Shown: one piece after another, positions 34,473 through 41,061 of the stretch
Numbering within the stretch: the stretch's first letter is position 1
Layout: the number at the start of each line of letters is the position of its first letter
Assembly: GCA_036275915.1 (NCBI GenBank)
Contig: DASUCV010000013.1
Span: 1-46,984, forward strand
DNA: 46,984 bases
Source of the DNA: Candidatus Polarisedimenticolaceae bacterium
GTDB lineage: Bacteria; Acidobacteriota; Polarisedimenticolia; Polarisedimenticolales; DASRJG01
Direction: 5' to 3'
Position numbers and translations under genes: made by a program
The notes under the pieces: model-generated
Told to the model about the DNA's origin: nothing
What the model saw: the letters and a program-made list of their open reading frames with translations, nothing else
Database searches by the model: none

Positions 34473-37103
34473 CCGCTGAACACCGGAGCACGACTGGGGC
34501 CGTTCGAGATCACCGGAGCCCTCGGCGCGGGCGGGATGGGCGAGGTCTACCGCGCGCGCGATACGCGCCTGGGGCGTGAAGTCGCGGTGAAGGTCCTGCC
34601 GCCGGACGTCGCAGCGTCCTCGGGATCGCGCGAGCGGTTCGAGCGCGAAGCGCAGGTCGTCTCGTCGCTCCAGCACCGGAACATCTGCACCCTTCACGAC
34701 GTCGGACGGGAAGGGGAGACCGACTTCCTCGTCATGGAGCTGCTCGACGGCGAGACGCTCGCGGCGCGTCTCGATCGTGGGCCGATGAAGCTCGACGAGG
34801 CGCTCGCGGTGGGGACGGAGATCGCGTCGGCGCTCGACGCGGCGCACCGCGCCGGCGTCGTCCACCGTGACCTCAAGCCCGGGAACGTCATGCTCACGCG
34901 CGGCGGCGCGAAGGTACTCGACTTCGGGATCGCGAAGCTCACCGAGCCCGAGGGCACGATGCCGGGGCGCCTGCCGACGATGACGCCGACACGCACGACG
35001 CCGCTCACGTCGGCGGGAGCGCTCGTCGGCACGTTGAACTACATGGCGCCGGAGCAGCTCGAGGGGCGCGGGGTCGACGCGCGCTCCGACATCTTCGCGT
35101 TCGGCGCCGTGCTCTACGAGATGCTCACGGGCCGGCGCGCCTTCGACGGCGCGAGCCAGGCGAGCGTCATCGCGGCGATCCTCGAGCGCGATCCGGCGCC
35201 GTTGTCGTCGCTCGCGCCGATCGTTCCACCGGCGCTCGACCGGCTGGTTCGCGCCTGTCTTGCGAAGAACCCCGACGCCCGCCGGCAGAGTGCGCACGAC
35301 GTCGCCGCGGAGCTCTCCGGGATTCGCGAGTCGCCGCTGCCGAGGACCGGTGAGATCACAGCACCGGCGCGGCGCGGGTGGCGGATCCCTTGGCCGGTGT
35401 CGGTGATCGCGATCATCGCCGTCGCGACCGTGGCGGCGCTGCTCCTGAGACGATCGCCGGAGGCTCCTGCGCGCGTCGTCGAGATCGGCGTCGCGACGCG
35501 GTCGGGGACGACGTCCAACTTCCGGACCTTGGCGCTCTCTCCGGACGGCACGACGCTCGCGTTCGTCGATGCGCCGGAGGGCGCCGGGGCTTGGCAGATC
35601 CGCGTGCGACGCATCGACGAAGCGCGATCGAGGCTCCTCGAAGGGACCGAATCCGGGCAGTGCCCGTTCTTCAGCCCCGACGGGAAGGAGATCGCGTTCT
35701 TCGCGCAGGGCAAGCTGAAGGCAGTCCCGGTCGCGGGCGGCCGCGTCCGCGACCTGTGCGACGCGTCGTACGGGGTCGGCGGGACGTGGGGAAAGTACGG
35801 CATTGTCTACTCGCAGTCGTTCAATGAAGGCATCCGTCACGTCGAGACCATGGGCGGCCGCCCGGAGATGGTGACGACGCTCGACGGATCGCGACACGAG
35901 TCCGGTCACGTCTGGCCCGTGCTGCTCCCGGACGGCCGGCACTTCCTCTTCGTGTCGCGCACCACCGCCGACGAACCCTCGCGCATCGAGATCGGCTCGC
36001 TCGACAAGGAGCCAAGAAAAGTCGTCGTGGCGGCCGACGCGCTGGTCGGGTACGAGGCGCCGTGGCTCCTCTACGTGCGCGGCGGTGCGATCTACCGGCA
36101 GCCGTTCGATCCCGGAAACGGCACGGTGTCCGGGGAGCCTGCCGTCGTCATCGACGACTCGCACTACAGCGAAGTCTGGGGGTCGGCGGGCGCCACGGTC
36201 GCCGGCGACACGCTCGCGTGGGTTCCTCATCATCCGGAGAAGATCTCGGCCGACTGGTACGCGCCGAACGGTGCTCTGGTCGGTCATGCGTTCGACGGGG
36301 AGGATCTCACCGCGGCGCGGCTCTCGCCCGACGGGACGCGGGTCGCGCTCTCCAAGTTCGACCGATCACGCGGCGCAAAAGACATCTGGGTCCTCGAGCT
36401 GGCGCGGGGACTCATGACGCGGCTCACCAAGACCAACGCGGACGACGGGCTGGGCGGCTGGTTTCCCGACGGAACCCAGATCGCGTTCCAGTCCGACCAG
36501 CGCGGCGCGATCGGCATCTACCGCATTGCCGCCGACGGCTCCGGCGCTCCGGTCGTCGTTGCCTCGGATCCGGATCACGACGAGCTCCTCGGCAGCGTCT
36601 CTCCCGACGGGCGTACGGTCTACTTCGAACGGGAAGGCGGCCCGACCGGCCCCGACCTCTGGAGGGTGCCGGTGGGAGAGCCGGCGAAGAGCGCGCCATG
36701 GATTGCGACACCGGACAGCGAGGATGGGCCGCAGGTCTCACCCGACGGAAGGTGGGTCGCGTTCGTGTCTACCAAGTCGGGCTCGCGCGAGGTCTACGTC
36801 CGCGGTGTCGAAGGCGGACCGGTCGTGCAGGTCTCCCTCGACGGTGGCAGCGGCGCTCTTTGGGAGCGGGACGGGAAGGCGCTTCGCTGCCTGGGCACCG
36901 ACTTTCGGATCCGGCGAGTGCCGATCAGCTTCTCGGGGGATCGCCCGATCCCCGGCGCGCCGGACCGAAGCGCCGACATGGTGGTCGATCGCGCTGTCGA
37001 TGCATCGATCGGGCCCGACGGTCGCATCCTCCTGCTCCGCAACGTCTCGCCGCCGGAGGATGCGATCGTGATGCGTCTGGGATGGAAGTCGCGGCTTCGT
37101 TGA
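34470..37103 (+). CDS. Receptor-type Ser/Thr protein kinase with TolB/WD40-like beta-propeller
   Basis: 877 residues from ATG 34470; the longer open frame upstream has no coding support. Kinase domain about 10-280: GAGGMGEVY, VAVKVLP, HRDLKPGN, DFG in VLDFGIAKL, YMAPEQ. One transmembrane helix (about 311-330) then leads to a C-terminal set of PD40/TolB-type blades with LSPDGTTLAF, FSPDGKEIAF, LLPDGRHFLF, LSPDGTRVAL and VSPDGRTVYF. All catalytic residues are present, unlike the DLG variant at 8765. The propeller probably faces the periplasm and senses a ligand, although the substrate is unknown. The stop codon is part of a terminator stem. Confidence 0.92.
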   Translation: MPLNTGARLGPFEITGALGAGGMGEVYRARDTRLGREVAVKVLPPDVAASSGSRERFEREAQVVSSLQHRNICTLHDVGREGETDFLVMELLDGETLAARLDRGPMKLDEALAVGTEIASALDAAHRAGVVHRDLKPGNVMLTRGGAKVLDFGIAKLTEPEGTMPGRLPTMTPTRTTPLTSAGALVGTLNYMAPEQLEGRGVDARSDIFAFGAVLYEMLTGRRAFDGASQASVIAAILERDPAPLSSLAPIVPPALDRLVRACLAKNPDARRQSAHDVAAELSGIRESPLPRTGEITAPARRGWRIPWPVSVIAIIAVATVAALLLRRSPEAPARVVEIGVATRSGTTSNFRTLALSPDGTTLAFVDAPEGAGAWQIRVRRIDEARSRLLEGTESGQCPFFSPDGKEIAFFAQGKLKAVPVAGGRVRDLCDASYGVGGTWGKYGIVYSQSFNEGIRHVETMGGRPEMVTTLDGSRHESGHVWPVLLPDGRHFLFVSRTTADEPSRIEIGSLDKEPRKVVVAADALVGYEAPWLLYVRGGAIYRQPFDPGNGTVSGEPAVVIDDSHYSEVWGSAGATVAGDTLAWVPHHPEKISADWYAPNGALVGHAFDGEDLTAARLSPDGTRVALSKFDRSRGAKDIWVLELARGLMTRLTKTNADDGLGGWFPDGTQIAFQSDQRGAIGIYRIAADGSGAPVVVASDPDHDELLGSVSPDGRTVYFEREGGPTGPDLWRVPVGEPAKSAPWIATPDSEDGPQVSPDGRWVAFVSTKSGSREVYVRGVEGGPVVQVSLDGGSGALWERDGKALRCLGTDFRIRRVPISFSGDRPIPGAPDRSADMVVDRAVDASIGPDGRILLLRNVSPPEDAIVMRLGWKSRLR

Positions 37104-37130
37104 AGCGTCCCGCCCCCACGGGACGCTTCA
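37101..37130. terminator. Perfect 12-bp terminator hairpin overlapping the kinase stop codon
   Basis: TGAAGCGTCCCG (37101-37112), loop CCCCCA, CGGGACGCTTCA (37119-37130). The stem begins with the stop codon itself. It has no U-tract and lies between convergent genes, so it may serve both strands. Confidence 0.7.
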
Positions 37131-37143
37131 TGGCCGAAGGCTA

Positions 37144-37365
37144 GATCTGACCGCTGGGAACGCAGCCGGTCGCGTGGGCGCAGCTCGCGACGCAGCCGTT
37201 CGAGTACGTCACACCGTTCGAGCAGGTGACCGGCGCGTAGATGTCGGGACAGATGCAGCCGCCACCGCCGAACCGCGCGTGGGCCGGGGCGGACAGCGCG
37301 AAGACGCCCAGGACGAAGGTGGTGGAGAGGATCGAGCCGACCGCGAACTTGACGAAACGACGCAT
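37144..37365 (-). CDS. Small secreted Kazal-like cysteine-rich protein
   Basis: 73 residues. Signal peptide about 1-30 ending APAHA. The mature part has six cysteines in a Kazal-like pattern: CICPDIYAPV, TCSNGVTYSNGC and ASCAHATGC. Kazal domains usually inhibit serine proteases; PVxCxxGxTYxNxCxAxC is the recognisable consensus here. A near-perfect AAGGAGG sits five bases before ATG 37365, implying strong translation. It may protect the cell from its own or foreign proteases (inference; the M36 enzyme at 1-4017 is a metallopeptidase, not a usual Kazal target). Confidence 0.7.
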
Positions 37366-37483
37366 GGAAACCTCCTTGGGGGAAAAAAACGGCGGCGATT
37401 CTAACCCGATTCGACGTAGGTTGAGGCTGGCCGGAACCCGTGAGCCGCCTTCGGCGTAGGATGATGCGGAACAAGGGGGGGTC

Positions 37484-37732
37484 ATGCGTACGCTCCGCTC
37501 GTTGAAATTCCTCTTCACCGCACCGTTCATCCTCGTCCTCTTGGTCGTCATCAACTGGATAACTTCGCCCGGCCACTGGTGGGTCCAGTGGGCGGCGCTC
37601 GGTCTCGGTATCGCGTGGGTCATCGCGCTCTTCCGGGTGATGCGGGCGCTGGTCCTCGTCGGCGGGCTCGCTGCGCTCGCCGCGTGGCTCGCGAACCGCG
37701 GCAAGACCAGCGGCACCGGACCGCTCGCCTAG
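37484..37732 (+). CDS. Small two-helix membrane protein
   Basis: 82 residues. A basic N-terminus (MRTLRSLKF) is followed by two or three hydrophobic stretches, with ITSPGHWWVQWAALGLGIAW recalling '2TM' domains. GGGGGG lies three bases before the ATG, and TAGGAT (37457-37462) could be a -10 box. The stop overlaps the AGGAGG ribosome site of the selenoprotein candidate, so the two genes are coupled. Function unknown. Confidence 0.65.
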   Translation: MRTLRSLKFLFTAPFILVLLVVINWITSPGHWWVQWAALGLGIAWVIALFRVMRALVLVGGLAALAAWLANRGKTSGTGPLA

Positions 37733-37740
37733 GAGGCGCC

Positions 37741-38952
37741 ATGAAGAAGATGCTCCTCGCCGCAACGATTGTCCTCGCCGCCTGCGGCACGCACCCGACG
37801 GCCCCCTTGAAGGGCGGGATCGCGCTTCCCTTCATCGAGAACGACTATGCCGGCGCGCTCACCAAGGCGCGCGAGGCGAAGCTGCCGATCTTCGTCGAGG
37901 TCTGGGCCCCGTGGTGACATAGCTGCCGCTACATGCGCGCCACGGTCCTCACCGACCAGGCGCTCGTGAAGCAGGCCGGGCGGTTCGTCTGGCTCTCGAT
38001 CGATACCGAAGACGCGAAGAACGCACCCTACCTCGAGAAGTTCCCGTGGGAAGCGGTTCCGACCTTCCAGGTCATCAACCCCGCCGCCGAGACCGTCGCC
38101 TTTCAGTGGGTCGGCGCGTGCGACGCGAACGAGCTGGTCAAGCGCTTCGACGAAGGGGAGAAGGCCTTCCACGAGGCGAGCGCGAAGCCGGCCGCGCCGA
38201 CAGGGGCCGACAGCGAGCTGAACGCGCTCGCGATGGCGGACAAGAACCAGGAGTGCGCGGAGAAGGCGCTGGCGTTGGCGCCGACCCTTCCGCCCGGCGC
38301 GATGAAGGCGAACGTCGTCTCGACCGGGCTCGACTGCGCTCTCGGCGCGAAGCCCGAGGAATCGCCGTGGCGCCCGGCGGCGCTCACGACCCTCGAGGCG
38401 GCGACGAAGGAGGCGCTCACGTACCCGGGCCTCCTCGACGACGACCGCTCGGCGCTCTACGGCGAGCTGGTCGACGCCCGCGACCGCCAGGACGACAAGG
38501 ACGGCGGCAAGGCCGCGGCCGGTGCCTGGCTCGACTGGCTCGATCAGCAAGCGAAGAGCGCGCCGAGCTCCGAAGCCCGCGCCGCCCTCGACGGCTACCG
38601 GGTGAGCGCGGCGATCCGCGCGGCGGCGCCCGAGCGCGTGCTCGCCTCGATTCAGGCGTCGGAGCGCGAGCTGCCGAACGATTACAACCCGCCCGCTCGC
38701 CTCGCTTTGGTCTACCGCGAGATGGGGAAGTACGACGATGCGCTCGCGGCCTCCGACCGGGCGCTGGCCAAGGTCTACGGCCCACGCAAGATGACGATCC
38801 TGGACGCCCGCGCGACGATCTACGAGAAGAAGGGGGACGCCGCGAAGGCGAAGGCGACGCTCCAGGAGGCGCTCGACTACGCGAAGACCCTGCCCGCGCC
38901 GCAGCAGCCGAAGGGGATGATCAAGCGGATCGAGAAGAAGCTGAACGGGTGA
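37741..38952 (+). CDS. Probable selenocysteine-containing thioredoxin-fold lipoprotein with TPR-like repeats
   Basis: 403 residues if TGA 37915-37917 is read as Sec (codon 59). Start ATG 37741 has AGGAGG four bases before it. Lipobox TIVLAACG gives a lipoprotein signal (Cys 15). The thioredoxin-like core has VEVWAPW-U-HSCRYM, where the UGA replaces the first Cys of CxxC, then VWLSIDTEDA and a cis-Pro segment WEAVPTFQVI. The C-terminal half is helical and TPR-like (YNPPARLALVYREMGKYDDALA). The frame remains open for 344 codons past the UGA and stays homologous in character to the thioredoxin fold, so an ordinary stop is unlikely. A gene caller would start it at ATG 37933, removing the signal and redox site. 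Alternative: a Cys-to-stop mutation or sequencing error. It probably acts as a periplasmic or outer-membrane thiol oxidoreductase. Confidence 0.8.
37937..37963 (+). promoter_or_regulatory. SECIS-like hairpin downstream of the in-frame UGA
   Basis: GCGCC (37937-37941) pairs with GGCGC (37959-37963), and GGTC (37944-37947) with GACC (37954-37957). There is a small AC/A internal loop and a CTCACC apical loop about 30 nt after the UGA. The position fits a bacterial SECIS, but the loop lacks the usual G in its first two positions, so the assignment is tentative. Confidence 0.4.
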
Positions 38953-38953
38953 A

Positions 38954-39033
38954 TCGACAGAGTCAACAGTCAACAGTCGACAGTTGACAGCCCCCCAGCT
39001 GTCAACTGTCAACCGTCAACTGTGAACTGTCGA
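38954..39033. repeat. Palindrome built of heptads: five direct, 8-nt spacer, five inverted
   Basis: Direct units TCGACAG, (AG), TCAACAG, TCAACAG, TCGACAG, TTGACAG (38954-38990). The spacer CCCCCCAG comes next, followed by inverted units CTGTCAA, CTGTCAA, CCGTCAA, CTGTGAA, CTGTCGA (38999-39033). It fills the gap between the convergent selenoprotein and small Cys-rich genes and should fold into a long hairpin, so it likely terminates transcription from both sides. Confidence 0.75.
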
Positions 39034-39040
39034 CTTCCCG

Positions 39041-39286
39041 TCAATTCGGGCAGATCTGGTCGGTGCAGTAGATCGTCTGGCAGACCTTGTAAGACGAGGT
39101 CACACCCCAGTTGATCACCGAGCCACAGCAGCCGGTGCCGCGCGCGCCGACCGCTTTCTTGTGCGTGGCGTCGCTGTAGTAGGTGCAGACCGAGGTGCCG
39201 GCCTGCGAGCCGGGAAGCGTCGTCACGAACGCGACGATCCCGATGCCGAGCGCAACGGCAGCAATGAGCGAGCGAGTCCCTTTCAT
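39041..39286 (-). CDS. Small exported cysteine-rich protein (DUF6289-like)
   Basis: 81 residues with a signal peptide (about 1-29, ending GSQAG). The mature domain has Tyr-Tyr-Ser-Asp and six cysteines: VCTYYSDATHK, GTGCCGSVINWG, VCQTIYCTDQICPN. The pattern matches my memory of DUF6289, which is uncharacterised. AGGAGG lies nine bases before ATG 39286. It could be a secreted structural or bioactive peptide; no processing or modification enzymes are adjacent. Confidence 0.65.
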   Translation of the reverse strand: MKGTRSLIAAVALGIGIVAFVTTLPGSQAGTSVCTYYSDATHKKAVGARGTGCCGSVINWGVTSSYKVCQTIYCTDQICPN

Positions 39287-39369
39287 CGTGCGGATCCTCC
39301 TGTGAGAAAAAGCGTGTGCGGGAGGCTAACGTGCTCCGCCTTCCGGAGTCCAGCCGAATTCGCGATACC

Positions 39370-41061
39370 ATGCGGCGTGCGGACGGTCGCCGGAACGAAC
39401 GCGTGAAGACCGTTCAACGCGCGGCCGCGGCGTCAGCCGCCGCCACCGCTCTCCTCGTCGTATGCATCGTGGCCCCGCCGGAGGTGTACGGCCTCGGCCT
39501 CGCCGCGTCCGGCATCCTCGTCGCGATCGCGGCGGCGACGTCGTCGGCACGGAGCGCGGTCTCCGCGTCATCGCCGTGGGTCTGGGCCGGGCTCGTCGCG
39601 GCCGCCTTCGCCGTGCGCATCGCGATCGCGCCCGGAGCGGCGGTCGAGCCGGTGGTCGTTATGCTGCTGGCAGCGATGGCGGGAATCGCGGCTGCGGCGG
39701 CACCGGTGCCGCTCGACCGCGCCGGTGGCGCGATCGCCGCCGCCGTCGCGCTCGTCGGCGCGCGCGCTCTCTACGAAGCAGCGGTGGGGCTCTCGGCGTC
39801 GGCCGGCGTCGAGAGCGATGCCGCGATCGCGAACCGGCTCTCGCAGGGCCGGCCCTACGCGGGGTTCGTGACGCCCGCCGCGCTCGGATGCTTCCTGGTC
39901 ATGGCGCTGCCGTGCGTCGTCCTCTGGGCGCGCGAGCGGCGGGGTCTCATGCGGATCGCGGGGACGGTTTCGGCGATCGCGGGAACGGCGGCGCTCCTCG
40001 CGACGCGATCGGTGACGGCCATGGCGGCGCTCGGCGGCGCCGTCGCGCTCGCCGCGGTGTCGCGGCGCGTGTCCACGCGTCTCGTCGTCGTCGCGGGCAT
40101 CGTGCTCGGCCTCGGGATCGGTGCCGCCGCGCTCGTGCGCCCGGACGCCGTCACCGCCCCGTTCCGCGCCGACAGTCCGTGGCGCCTCCGCGCGGGAAAC
40201 GTGCGCATCGCCCTCGAGATCGCGCGCGACCACCCGCTCCTCGGCGCCGGGCCCGCCGGCTACGGCGAGGCGTTCCCCGCCTACCGGCAGCCCGGCGACA
40301 ACGAGTCGCAGCACGCGCACGATCTCCCGGCGGAGCTGATCGCGGACTTCGGAATCCCCGCGGGGCTCGTGATGAGCGCGGTGTTCTTCATACTCTTCCT
40401 CGGGCCGCTCCTGAGAAGAGGGAACAGCTTCCGAAGCTCCGGGGAGGGAGTTTCGGAAGCTGTCCCCTCCGGGTTCGCGGTCGGGCTCGCCGCGTTCGCG
40501 CTCCACAACCTCGCCGACTTCACGGCGTTCATGCCGTCCTTGCTCCTCATCGCGGCGGTCGCGCGCGGGTGGCTCGCCGAGCCTCGCGCCGAGGGCGAGG
40601 AAGCGGCGCCGGCGGGCCGCCTCGCGTGGAGCGTGCTGGCGGTCGTGCTCGCCGCGGTCGCGGCGGGCGCCGGTCTCTCGCGCGAGGCGCTTCACGACGC
40701 GCGGCAGGCGGCGATCGCGGGGGACCGGCCCGCGGCGGCCGCCGGCGCTGCTCGAGCGGAGAAGCTCGCGCCCTGGGATCCCGACCCGGCGCAGTTCTCC
40801 GCGGAGGCGGCGCTCGCGTCGCAGCCCCCCGACGCGGCGGCCGCGCTCGCGGTAGCCGAGCGCGCGGTCGGCCTCGCACCGCAGCGCGCGTCGGTACGGC
40901 GGACGCGGGCCCACGCGCTCGCGGCGTCGGGCGATACGGCGGGCGCCTACGCCGATCTCGTCGAAGCTTCGCGCCTCTACCCGATGCAGCCGGCCTACGC
41001 GACCGAGCGCGACGGCCTCGGCGTCTCGCTTCAGAGCGCCGCCCGGGGAGCGTCGCATTGA
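39370..41061 (+). CDS. O-antigen ligase/polymerase-like membrane protein (Wzy_C family)
   Basis: About 563 residues from ATG 39370, or 552 from GTG 39403; TACCAT (39366-39371) may be a -10 box, which would favour the GTG. About 11 helices. The periplasmic loop has the Wzy_C signature GNVRIALEIARDHPLLGAGP, then QHAHDLPAELIADFGIPAGL. The C-terminal part is helical and TPR-like. These proteins ligate or polymerise polyprenyl-linked glycans at the periplasmic face. A palindromic element is inserted in frame at 40418-40469, giving about 19 extra residues (RGNSFRSSGEGVSEAVPSG) between helices. First gene of a five-gene operon. Confidence 0.8.
   Translation: MRRADGRRNERVKTVQRAAAASAAATALLVVCIVAPPEVYGLGLAASGILVAIAAATSSARSAVSASSPWVWAGLVAAAFAVRIAIAPGAAVEPVVVMLLAAMAGIAAAAAPVPLDRAGGAIAAAVALVGARALYEAAVGLSASAGVESDAAIANRLSQGRPYAGFVTPAALGCFLVMALPCVVLWARERRGLMRIAGTVSAIAGTAALLATRSVTAMAALGGAVALAAVSRRVSTRLVVVAGIVLGLGIGAAALVRPDAVTAPFRADSPWRLRAGNVRIALEIARDHPLLGAGPAGYGEAFPAYRQPGDNESQHAHDLPAELIADFGIPAGLVMSAVFFILFLGPLLRRGNSFRSSGEGVSEAVPSGFAVGLAAFALHNLADFTAFMPSLLLIAAVARGWLAEPRAEGEEAAPAGRLAWSVLAVVLAAVAAGAGLSREALHDARQAAIAGDRPAAAAGAARAEKLAPWDPDPAQFSAEAALASQPPDAAAALAVAERAVGLAPQRASVRRTRAHALAASGDTAGAYADLVEASRLYPMQPAYATERDGLGVSLQSAARGASH
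40418..40469. repeat. Complete palindromic element inserted in frame inside the ligase gene
   Basis: Left arm GAGGGAACAGCTTCCGAA (40418-40435), 16-nt centre, right arm TTCGGAAGCTGTCCCCTC (40452-40469). The arms are inverted with one mismatch over 18 bases. The reading frame is kept through it. The left arm matches 4131-4146. Confidence 0.75.

Noticed and set aside
37741-38952. Pseudogene interpretation of the TGA-interrupted thioredoxin gene
   Set aside because: Only one in-frame stop exists, it falls exactly on the catalytic Cys position, and the rest of the frame is intact. Selenocysteine explains this better, though a sequencing error remains possible.
37933-38952. Gene start at ATG 37933
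   Set aside because: It would remove the ribosome site, lipobox and redox motif and begin in the middle of a thioredoxin helix.
38954-39033. CRISPR array
   Set aside because: Units are only 7 bp with no unique spacers, and the two halves are inverted. No cas genes are present.
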